Assembly (NCBI RefSeq): GCF_037975245.1
Contig: NC_092562.1
Coordinates: 21,159,054-21,223,053 of the forward strand
Source of the DNA: Apostichopus japonicus
Taxonomy: Eukaryota; Echinodermata; Holothuroidea; Aspidochirotida; Stichopodidae
Direction of reading: 5' to 3'
DNA length: 64,000 nucleotides
Numbering within the stretch: position 1 is the first letter of the stretch; the number at the start of each line of letters is the position of its first letter. The position numbers were made by a program, and so were the translations under genes. Of this stretch, positions 13,067 to 25,532 are shown in pieces. The notes under the pieces were generated by a model. The model had not been told where the DNA came from, did no database searches, and was given only the letters and a program-made list of their open reading frames with translations.

Positions 13067-13471
13067 ATGGCAGATCTATTGAGATATCAAACTTTAGTCC
13101 TGCTGGTAATCTGTCTGCTGTTATCCTACTGGAATCACAATGTCGGATGCTGTCTTGCCAATGCTGTCACAGAGAGCGCAACAGGTCCGACAGAGACAGA
13201 TGGAGACATTGAGAGAGGAAGCAGAAAACAGGAAAGGAAAGAATCCAAAACAAAGTCAGAATTCACTGGAATTAACTTCAATCATCCAGACTTTAAAAGT
13301 GTGCAAGATCTTAGTAAATATAGTAAAAAGAAGTCAAGTTTAACATTCAAGGTGAACAATGAGGCTGAAATCGGAACAGGAGTAACCACCCAGCTCGTGC
13401 AGGAAGCCAAAACCCTCTCTCAAGTAATGGAAGACATTGTCAAAGTTGAATTGCAGTCAAAATTTATGCAG
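13067..13471 (+). CDS. CACHD1: CACHD1 exon 1: signal peptide and N-terminal region
   Basis: Residues 1-135. MADLLRYQ followed by a Leu/Val/Ile-rich core and GCCLANA gives a cleavable signal peptide. Then comes a charged Lys/Glu-rich segment ending in a likely helical part ([17 protein letters not shown]). Donor CAG|GTAAAG, phase 0. Confidence 0.92.
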
Positions 13472-16400
13472 GTAAAGATAACCTTCCTATTTCTTGCTTC
13501 CCACATTGTTACATTTTTATACTGACTTAATTTTTCTATATATAGTGTTAAATTGTAACTTACTGAATTCATACTTTTGTACGTCTTTTTTTTGCATGTT
13601 GATCAAGTTATGTGTATTGATTACTGTATTTTAAGAGGCCGGTTGTTGTTGAGAGCAGATGATACAGCATTATTAAGAACACAGACAGAGTCAACATTTT
13701 AGCCAGTGCATGCAATGTCTTCAAACTCCAACCGACACAACCTATTTTTCACAGGAACGAGCACCAAGGTAACACACACTCACAAATAAGCTACTGTAGA
13801 TGCAAAACATGACACAACAAGTTATTTAAACGGATGTCATTTTATTTTTCTTCACAAAAGAACCAAAGCTTTTCCCAAATCTACAGGCGATTGAAATCAA
13901 ATCAGAACATAACAGTCAGCAGCAAGTTGCAATCGATGCTTTGGTGCGGAGCTGAGAATATTTCTATTACAGTGACTTTCATGCCGGAAATAGTCATCAG
14001 AGCTTTTCCGATGATTTGATTGGCTGTTAGTCTCTTACCTATGGTCTGCAGACATCCTTTGCATCTTCCGAAAATCAATTTACAAAGTATGTTGTTGAGT
14101 TCAGCTCAACTTCAGCTACTGTACTGGTAACATTACTGTTCCCTGTATAAAGATAGTGGTATTTGCATACTGCACTATATAGTCTATCAACTATCATAAA
14201 CTCATAGTAGGAAGCAGCCATTGTATGGTTTCTGTGAGACTGTCAAATAGTATTTGAATCATTGTTTTCATCACAAATGTTAGTGAGTTTGAAGTTTGTA
14301 TAGAAGTTAGCATCTATGAAAGTGAAAATGATTTTTGATTTCACAATACTGTATGTTCATTCTCCCACATGGAGTTGCATTCATAACCACAGTAGTTTCT
14401 TTCTTGCAAACTTGAATGTAACGTTTGTCCAATGTTAATTTAAAAAGTTCCAATTGCTGCTTTTGGCAATACCATATCTGAAGGAGTTTACACACAAATG
14501 TTGCGCACAGTAAACTACATACATAACAGAACCACATGGTCAGAAGAAACACAAAAAGTTAGGCAGGTTTGCAAGGTACTGTAAAATGCTCATTGTTTTG
14601 TAAGTGACTCTCAATATGGAGAGAAATATAGTTTTAAAAGTCCTTTTGAGAAGAACCTTTGGTTGAGAAAAAATAAATATGACTGAGTCAGATGGGTATT
14701 TGTAGGCGAAAGCAAGACCGTGTAAACCATGCATGGATTTACAGGTAGAGTAAGCATCGTCGTTCATTACTTGCCAAACCGATAAGTTTGGGGGATTTCA
14801 TGTCTATTAGCACATGTGGTAATATGACAGTTGAGTTAGTATGAAGTTAAATTTTGCCAAGCAAATTCATCAGTCTAAAGGTTACTGGTAGCAGGAATTC
14901 GCCTCAAACACTTCCAATAAAAATATTCATTAATTTAATGAGTTCTATCAGTATTACAAGATGCATTGTATAATGCAGGTAGAGCTGTCGGGTTGCAATT
15001 CTCTTTCTTTTAGTAGTATCGCAAAGTGCCTTAAAAATATGTTGGAAAATCAGTTTTTACCTATTTTCTTTCAAAGTTTATTTAATTTCCACTTGTGTAA
15101 AACAACAAGGATGGAACAAACATCAATAAAGATAAAAAAGAGAGCTGAAGAGGCCAGATGGTTTTTATACGCTGAGCCTCCAAATTACGGCACTGGTAGC
15201 CAAAGATTTAAGCAATTTTGATACAATTTTGACGAATAGGAGGGAAAGAAGAGTAAACAAAAGACAACTTTATAAAGAGAAACAGTACTTTTATCTGTAC
15301 CCAAGTAACAATTGATCTTATAATTTTTGTGCAGAACGTAGATAAACTTTTACCGATTTTAATATGATTTTGGAGCCATTCCATGAATTCTAACCAGACG
15401 AGTGAGTATCAAGCGATCAAACTTCAGCGCAAAAATTGCCTTGATGAATATTCCATAAATTTTGAGTGAAGTGATTGTGGTGATCACAGTTAAAGTTGAA
15501 ATAGTTATCAACGATTACAGACAAGAAGCCTATGTTCTTTCATGAAATTTGCTTCTTGTATACTGTACAGGTACATATAAAATACATTGGCATCTACTGT
15601 ATAGGCTATACTTTCTATGTTTATTGGTAGCCTTCATACTCATGAGGGTAAGTTAACAACGTACAGTATAACCTTAAGAGCCCAAAGACCAAATGGTACC
15701 TAGAACAGTAATAACTTTGATGTTGCCTATTGCGTAGAAAGGATTAGGAAACACTACTCTGCAGTTATGGATGTATTATGTAAGCCTGTCGCTGTTTTGC
15801 TCAAGATTTCATTTGCCGTCTGAACTAGCGTGTCCACAATTTGATAAATATCACACAGTCGTCTAGAAGAACATGGCACAAATTTGAGATCTAATAAACA
15901 AACATTGGTAAATTTGTATTGGTCAAACAAACTACAGGCTTCTTTGTGAGTTTGTTTGTTTTTGTATTGTACTTTGGGGAACATTTTTGATGACATTCTG
16001 ATATACTGTAAATTAGAGCACTGTGTCAGATTATTTTTTGGGGATTTACAGAAATAAAGCAGTAATTTACACAAATACATTCATAAGTTTGTTTTTGCTT
16101 GTCAGTGTGCATTTGTTGTTTAAAGAAGGAATCAGTGTTTATTAGGGACCTGCAAGCCATTACAAAATTGCTGTGAATCAATCACACGAATACCGTTAAT
16201 ACCTGATCCAAGCTGTAAATATGACTGACTTCCATTGAAATTATGAAAGATAATGGCATAAAGTTTTCGAATCTTGGAACTCATTAGATCAGCTGTATAG
16301 TAATCAATGAATAATTGAATATTCACAACCCAGGTCAGAGAGCGGGTCGGACACAAATGTAACCTATCCTAAACTTACGAACCTGATAAGAAGTAATTTG

Positions 16401-19400
16401 TCCACCTGTACGAAGTGAACTAAAACCTTTTGCTAGCTTTAAAGGATTGGTTCAGGTGTTTGACATGTCTATTTTGTATGAAAGAGCACAAAAAGACAAA
16501 AAGAACAGTGAAGAAACTACCATGATAGCATGCTCTGTTAAGGAGATATGACACTTTGAAGATATCAAAATTTCTTTGAAAATGACTGGTGTAGAAAGAC
16601 TAACTGTGAGGGTGTGATGTCACATCCTCACTTCCTTAACATGTGTGAATATATTTCTTTAAAAATTATTTACATTTTTTAACACATTTGAAAATAATGT
16701 AATCAAAAATTATTCAGATGAGATCTCCTGACATATCTTTTGGTTGAAAGTCATAAAATCTCACAAAATATTTAGAAAAAAAAACAAAGACTGTTCAGGA
16801 ATGTGAGGATGTGACATCACAGCTAGTCAGATTTCAGCAGTTTCTACACAATCTGATAAAACTTTACACTTGAATATCTCTTTAACCGAAAAAGATATTT
16901 GAACAGTTTTTTTCACCATTGTGTTTCTTTTGTCCTCTTTCATCATAAACATGTATGACAATTGAACCAATCCTTTAACAGTTGCCATCTGACAATTTCC
17001 TTTCCGATTCTCACTCTTTGAATGTCTGACTTCCAACGTTGCTCTCGCTTTCTTTCTTTCCTTTGTGGTGGGGTGGGCAACTTTCATCTGTTCGGGGTCC
17101 AAGCAATGTTGTCTGCAGACGCATGAAGTGTGCTGCATGCATGCCTGTACTGTGATACTTGCACTTATTATAGTATGTGCGTTTCTATACTGCGGCGGAG
17201 ATTGACCCTTCTGTATTTACTAATATTACTTCAAGGGCTCAATAGTGTTTGCAATACTTGCTTCCTGCTCATTGACTATTTTGAAACTCTTATGAGTTAT
17301 GAAGTAGGCTACTGGAAATTGGGAGGAATCTTATATGAAAAGGCCGCCGGCCGCCAAAAAACCCTGTGTTTCTTCAGGCAAATACTCGCTAATTAGTGAA
17401 TATATGTGCATGAGAAACTGGACATGTACAGTAGTAGTATTTACTGATAAGAGTAATGAATGAATGGCAGAAACTTCCCTGATAGGATAAAATAACAGTG
17501 AACATTTGAGACTTCAAACTCTGAATGCTGCTTTAATTGAGGGGATCAAAATATGTTTCATCATTGGATAGATTAGTACTTGAGGTCAGACTTGGTTTAA
17601 GAAAAAGTAACTATGTTTCAAACTGTCCAAAAATGAGACCCATTTTGGGTTCACTACATTTGTCGGACTACCAAATTTGACCTGGGACAACCACAAAAAA
17701 AAAAAAAATCCTCACAAATATGCCTTGGCATACTGTACATGTCATCAATATGAAAATCAAAACTACAGTTTGAAATGCTTCCCAAAAGGTAATGAGGTTG
17801 GTGGTGAATTACTTAGCATGCAGACTCCTGATGTGTGACCTGATTAATTCACTTTGCTACGGCTTTGAGTACAACGTTTCTGTATGCAGCCTGCCGTATT
17901 GGGTGAATGTAACCGTAATAGTAATTACCCGACTCTGTGATTCACATTATAGTCATTGCCGACTATGCAATCCGCGGTCCACCTCACAATTTTCCAAGGT
18001 TGGTAAGAGGGACACCATAGTTTTCCCTTTTGGAAAACCAAAACATACATGTGATTGACAAAACGGGAATTGATCATCAATTATGCAGTTTGATGCTGTC
18101 TAAATGTCCGTACATGTATATTGAAGTGATGTACAGTAGGAGGTGTATCTTACAGTAGTTTGATCAGTTGTCATCTTATGTTGAGTAATTTATAGCCCTA
18201 GTGAACTTCCCGAATAAAAGAGTCAACCAGCAAGAAGGCAATGGCGAATAAAAATACTAAACCCAGGGTTGGTTAAATTGGGATAAAAATTTCTGAGAGT
18301 TTTAAAAGCATTTTATTTTCCCGTACATTGGCTAGAGCAGGTCGCACAGTAGCAATGCATATGGATATGGTACTCGACATACGTACTACAGAAACCCAGA
18401 CTTGGCATGATTTATAGTGAAACTTCACACATACCAATTCATTGGCACGAAAAGGTACTGAACACTTCATGCAAAAGTATTGCATCGCTTTAATTCCAAA
18501 TAAGTACTGTCTGCATATGGAACATACAGTTATAGTTTAATCATGATGTTCACAACCTAACTCAATTTGATTACAGTGGGCATCAAGGCCATTTTGGTCT
18601 GATTAACTGCCAGTAAATAACATTTGAGCATGATTTATTCTTATGATTGTCCCAGAAGGCAGTTGTATTATGTCACAATCACATCATGGGGGCAGCTTGT
18701 TATCCTGTGAAGTGTAAAAGTTTTATTTCAATTTTCCATATCGGATTTGTTTTAGTACAGTCAGTTGGATGGCCTTATCAAGTATGGCCAAAACAAATGG
18801 GACGTGTTCATGCTTGAAGCAGCTACGTTTTATCTGTCGCACTAGGACTCCAAGCCACAACCACATTTTGAACCAATTCATATGTGCCTAAAGTTCACCT
18901 TTATGATCTCCCAATTATAGAGCATTTTTCTTTGACTTTTTAACATACAGAGACTATTTTGAGTTACCTTGAACAAAGAATATAATTTATTCATAAGAAA
19001 AGAAAGCAATGTACAAGGCTGATTATTATAGATTTTCCATACAAAGGTCCCAGTGTTCATTTCCTTGGACAGACCACTAAACATTAAAAGTGAACTCTTG
19101 GGAGAGATAGTGTGGGACTGGAGGTAACAACAACATTGTATAGTACTGTCATTAGTCAAACTCACAAGGCAACATTAAAGGTAATTCATGTATGAAAGAA
19201 CAATAGCCATTACTTCAATGGCCTAACTGGCCATAAGCCTGGCATTGGCTCTGGCCATCGTGGTCAGCTTAGTGCACATGTTATTTATGCAGTTCCAATA
19301 TATGTCATTCCTTCGGTATCATATCAGGATGGATGTGAAGTCTTTATTTCGCACAATTCTTGGGTTCTCACAGTTAATAATTGTAATTAGTCTATACAGT

Positions 19401-22400
19401 ATCTAAACCCCCTACCAACAGTATTGCAAATAGATGATGTACATACAAGAGCTGTGATGAATCTGTAATGTGTGTGTGTGTGTACACTGCATTTGAGCTT
19501 TGCTCTCCAACAATGTCAATAGTGTTAGGAGCAATAATCAACAAAGAGCAGAGGAATAAAGAAGTCAACTGGAACTAATTTCTTTACCAAACATTCCCTC
19601 TTCCAACCCCAGCATAGTGTGGTGAGATTCTTTGTTAATGGAATGGAGACTTAGTCCATTCAACTGTGCACATGATTGGATGATGTTATACAGTAGGCTT
19701 ATTATAGGCTTGTGTGGAAGTCTTATCCCAGTACAGCCCTGACTGGCTGTGTAAACTGAGGGCATACTGTAGGTACAGTACTGTACGTATACTGTAGCTT
19801 GTGCAATATACTGTAGGTAGGAGAAGGTATGAGAAGTATGTATGTAGTTCAGAACTATCAACAGACTACATGTCTCTCTCGATCTAGAGTGACTTTACTT
19901 GCAAAGTGCTTTATCTAATACATGTATTACACACATACAAACAAAACTGTAGACATTAAAAGGCCAAGGACTAGGAGCCAGTCGAATCCACTTTGGCTCC
20001 CGGTCCTTGGTTTTTGGCAGGACCGGGACCATTTTTCCAAGACCTGGAGCCATTTCTGAAATCAAGAAGATGAAATGTATATATTTGCATACACTGCAAA
20101 CCTCAGAGAATACTTGATAGATACAGTATATATGCACAATCCTTTGTTCAGTTTGTTTGTTTGTTTGTTTGTACGTTCTTCTTTTGTTTTGTTTTCTTGC
20201 ATAGACTCTCCTTTAAACCATAGAAGCTTCTACATTGTTGTTTATCAGTTTTATCAGATCTACAGTGTATTTCTCAAAATAAGATCAACTATGATCCCCT
20301 CTTAGATATTTGCACCAAATAAAGATCCAGTGAACGATTTGTGTACACTTTATTTAAATCTGATTTATGATGCCTGACATGTTCTTTAAAGACCGTTTGA
20401 TCTGTAATAAATTTACTGTATGTTTAGCAACGTTTGCAGTAACTCCAACCTAAAATAAAAAAATTTAGACTTTTCCTTCCTTGTAGAACCGACAAGCCCA
20501 GCTACTGAACCTGTGTTGAACTACATTGTATTGATATTTTGAATAACAAATAAAAAAAAGGACTATGAAACAGAATTAATCTAACACTGGAAATCAACTC
20601 AAAAAGTTTTTCTTTAACTTAACCATAATTAAGCCCATCTGATGATAATAAGTTAGATCAACAGTCCTATACATTTCCAATCTGACCAAGCTTCATTATA
20701 TAGCAATTCTCCTTGTAAAAAATCTACCACTAATACCAACACACAGATGGTATTACTTCCATGGAGAGAAGGTCTGGCCATAGTCTTCTCCACAGTACAG
20801 TGAGTTTCTGCACACCACCGTTTCAGTTGGTTTTTCCTCATCAGTTTTATTATCTGCGGTTAGCTGCTTCTGCTGTGCGCCATAAATTTCTTGCAAGCCA
20901 GTACGGAGAGCCTATTAAATTCTGAGTGATACCATGCATACAATATCTGCGGTTGTTTAGTACAGGTGAACTACTAAACTGCCAGGAGTTGGTGGACGAT
21001 GATATTATGTGGCTTTATAGACTGACCTGAGATACTCTGTACCCTTGGGGTGTCAGCACTGTTAGTATTGCATTCCTGAAAGTTTTATTGTCACTGTGTG
21101 CTTGCTGTACAGTGTGTGTGTGTGTGTATATGTGTGGCAGACATGACAGGCTCTTATGGAGTAAACAGAAAATATCTGGATGGACACTGACTCAAAAGGT
21201 GGTCTTGTTTCAAAATAGATGTACTTTAATAAGGTAGATTTGACAAAGGAACATACTTTTAAATGGAAGAAACTTGAAAAATTATAGGACTTTTGATTTA
21301 AAGTTGGATGCAAACAACCAAATTAAAACAATTAAGTAGTGTTACTAATTATGACATAAAGTAGAAGATAGCAAAAGAGGTACAGTCTTTGTATAAAATT
21401 CTGTGAATATGCCCCCTACATATATACATTACAATGTATAACATTTATAGTTCTGTGAATATGCCCCCTACATATATACAATACAATGTATAACATTTAT
21501 AGTTCTGTGAATATGCCCCCTACATATATACAATACAATGTATAACATTTATAGTTCTGTGAATATGCCCCCTACATATATACAATACAATGTATAACAT
21601 TTATAGTTCTGTGAAATGCCCCCTACATATATACAATACAATGTATAACATTAATAGTTCTGTGAATATGCCCCCTACATATATACAATACAATGTATAA
21701 CATTTATAGTTCTGTGAAATGCCCCCTACATATATACAATACAATGTATAACATTTATAGTTCTGTGAAATGCCCCCTACATATATACAATACAATGTAT
21801 AACATTTATAGTTCTGTGAAATGCCCCCTACATACAATACAATGTATGACATTAGTTCTGTGAAATGCACCCTACATTAACAATACAATGCTCATTAGTT
21901 CTGTGAAATGCCCCCTACATATGCTTAATGTATAACATTAGTTATGTGAAATGCCCCCTACACGTGTACAATGTAGATAACATTAGTTCAGTGAAATGCT
22001 CTCTACATATATACAATGTATAAAATTAGTTCTGTGAAATGCCCCCTACATACAATGTATATAACATTAGTTCTTTGAAATGCCCCCTCCACAGTGTATA
22101 GTGTAAGTGATGTGAAATGCCCCCTATATACTGTATGTGTACAATGGTGTAATAAAATAGTGACTAAAGTCAAAAAATTATCCTTGCGACTCACTGCATG
22201 TCGTCAGTTTCAGTTTCAAGATACGGAATTCATTTAAAGGTTTCAAAGTCTGGATTACACTTTTATAAAATAGATGCTACTGAAAAATTTTAAAATGAGG
22301 ATGTTAAGCAGATCTGTTGATTCTGAACCATTGTTTTTGGAATTACATGCACAGTTAGTCAGGTAACAGAGTTTGTGTAGTTACATACAGGTATATGTGA

Positions 22401-25400
22401 AATATCAATTTTGATGAGTCAAATCTAAAATAAGTAAAATCTAACACCATTTTACAAACTGCAGCATGCACGTGACAGATCTGCTGTATAATGTGAAACA
22501 TGTTGAATACAAAATATGTTAAACTTGTTTACTTCGCTTCCACACTTACCTGTCTTCTCACAACATTAGCAGTCTTGCTCCACCATTGCTAGAAGGAACT
22601 TGTAAACTTTTTAACACTGGACTACCAGTCACTACTGACCCTCCCTCCCTCTTCTGCCGCTCATTGTGTCTGAGTGTGAAAGCAGACGTCAATATCAGTT
22701 GGAATGTACTTGTCCGGGTTCCCGTCGAGACATGGCTCACTTTTCACTGTGTTTACTGGAACAAGTTACAGATGTAGTGCATAATGTATTAAACGTACTA
22801 TTTGGAAATTATACAAATTATTGTAATTTTTTGGGTTTTTTTTTTTTTTGTGAGGAGCTGATGTTGTGGTTGGTGAGATAAACAATTTTCCTTCACCTTG
22901 ATTAAAAATCTCCTGGTTTGAATTTTCTCAAAACTTAAAAATTTTATAGATGTAACTTGTCCTGATAGTTGTTTTAGTATGACTGCTACAATTGATTATG
23001 TTATCTCTATTTAAATTCGCAACACTTTTCTTTTTTCCCCCAATTTTTGGGTTTGTGAAATGTCAGCGAGAAAGGGGTTCTTTTCAAGTTTTTCTTAATT
23101 CTGTTTTTTTTTTTGCCCCCTTTCTGTTTCTGATTTCATAGGACACCTTTGACTCTCTTACATATTTGGATGGATCATCAAATGGAGGTTCTCAAGCAGT
23201 GGCTCAGGTAACTTAAATGTTTGTTTCCCTCTCTTCTCTCTCTCTTGTATCCACCCTTCTATTGGCCCACGGTATACCTGGTTTACCTGTATAACTGGTA
23301 TACTGGCCTACAGTATACCTGGTTTACAAGTTGGTTTCACACATGTTAGCACTGGACCAGTGGGCGTCCACTGACTCGCTTCATTCCAGTCCAGTTGGAT
23401 ATGCCCCTATCCTGTGAAGTTCACATAACTTAAGTTTGTACCATTGGGTAACATATTAAAACCTGTTTTTTTTTTGTTATATCATGATGATCCATGTTAT
23501 ATTATGATAGCCAGACACTTTATTGTCCATTTGATGAAATGGAAAATTACAACTAGAAAGTAAATTAAAAGTAAAGCCCAGGACCCAATGCACCGTTCCA
23601 GCTCTGCTCTGTCATATACACCTAGTCTTTTGCTATGGTAGGCAAACTGATCTTTTTCTATATAACAATATACCTTTTTCAGCAAGAAGAAGTTGAAGGA
23701 CCACCACCCTTTCCAGAAATTTCATGATCATCAAAATTGGCAACATTTTAGTACTTCCGTTAGTTCTACGTAATACTGTGTGCTAAAAATGTTTCCCCTT
23801 GTACCTGTAATATCGCCACTATTAAGTTGTGAAATAGAGCCAGAGGCCTGCAGTATTCCCTTTGCAGTATGTTAAAGTGGCTGGCTAAGAGTTTACTCTC
23901 TCGATCTGTGTGCATTTTGAACAAGTGAAGAACTTTATACTCGTAGACTGTTCACGTATTTCCTCTTTCTGAAACCAGGCTTCCTTTTGGGCTTGAATAA
24001 AGATGTCAGCAAACTTGACTGCTTTTACCTTTTGGTTGTGTTTTAGACCCGGAGGCTCTCTGGAGTCGGATCCATTATAGTCATAATTGTCTTGATAAAA
24101 CATATTTTAAGTTTCACATTTCAAGAAATGTTAATAAGTTTCAATAAAAGACGGAAATGAAGCTGTTTGGAAATATGTTTTAATGCCCTGTAAAATTGCC
24201 TAGATGTGCATTTGCTGGCAGGTATAATTTAGGTAGAGCGTCTGGCGTTGTTTCATCCTAGCTCAGGTAAACAGGGTTTTTTATTACTCCGGGATATTAA
24301 TGGAGTAATGTAGTACTGGAAGTGAGGTCTTTACTAGCGATGAACTCAAACACAGTGCAAATGGAATGTCATTTACCCTGTACACTAGAGAAAATTGTGA
24401 ACTTAAATACCTGGTTCGTCTTTGATTTCATGAGACTTGCAGATAGGCCCCATCATTCAGTAAATTGGTTAATAGAATGACCTAGTTACTAAATTGCTGA
24501 CTGCTAAATATATTTACTCATGCCCCCATTTTGGAGAACTCTGTATGTGAGTGCATATGAGTGCATTACACTATGAAGATGTCGTGAGATGAATCAGATG
24601 ATACAGAACCTACAGCATTATCGAAGGCTTTTATTGTCTGGTCGGAAGGCAATGAATGTATTAATGAGATTTATGCAGCAGTAGCATAGTTTGATCTCTA
24701 GAGTAAGGCAAATATGTCACCAAACACAGAACTAGTATTGTTCGATACAGGTGACAAACGCCTACAGTGGAATTATGACCTTCCTTACCGGTTCGAAGCT
24801 CTGGACATACAATCAGCGTCCATGGCCTAGTTGGTTAGGGTGTCCGCATATAAAGCGGGAGGCCCGGGTTCGAATCCCGATGGAGGCTGGTAGTTTTTTT
24901 CACTGTTCTAAAATTTCCAACTCATTACGTTTTCAATTATTTATATATATATTTATTTATATATATATATACATATACACATACATACATACATACATTT
25001 AGGTATCATTCATCTTAGCCTACAGTGGTTTGGTTTGGAGTATTTCTGTAAGCTTCCTAACTGTCAGTGATCTTCCATACCGTATGTTTTATGGGGATGA
25101 TGGTTACACAGCAGTTTAAGTTTCAACATGGTAATAAGCTACAAAGTTACAAACAGTAATACCTTCTTTATAACCTCACTTGTAAACTTGAGGTCTCTGG
25201 TTCAAATCCACTTCAAATTCTTTCCTCCTCTCAACCTAATATTATCAACACGGATTGAATGAAGCGAATTTCAAACATTCTTAAATTCCTTTGTATTCAC
25301 AATCGCAAGTTGTTGGCAACTGTGCTTGTATCTTCCCCTCCCCCCCCCACCCGCACCCCCCAAAAACCATAAATAAATATTGTATTACGTTTAACTTACG

Positions 25401-25499
25401 TCAAGTGAAACCCTTCAGCAGCTCATTTTTGGTTCCTTGCTTTTTGCAAAGCAAGGAACCTATGCGTTCAACTTGGCGTGTGTGTGTGTGTGTGTATGG

Positions 25500-25532
<33 letters not shown>

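Larger units (their letters stand above)
13472..23141 (+). other. CACHD1 intron 1 (9.7 kb)
   Basis: Largest intron of the gene. It contains a TTAA-flanked foldback element, a hairpin at 19964-20010 and a 52-bp minisatellite, annotated separately. The rest shows no exon-like frame that fits the phase-0 junction. Confidence 0.8.

Noticed and set aside
21399-22145. Possible CRISPR-like array of regular repeats
   Set aside because: The repeats are contiguous without unique spacers, and the genome is eukaryotic; it is a minisatellite.
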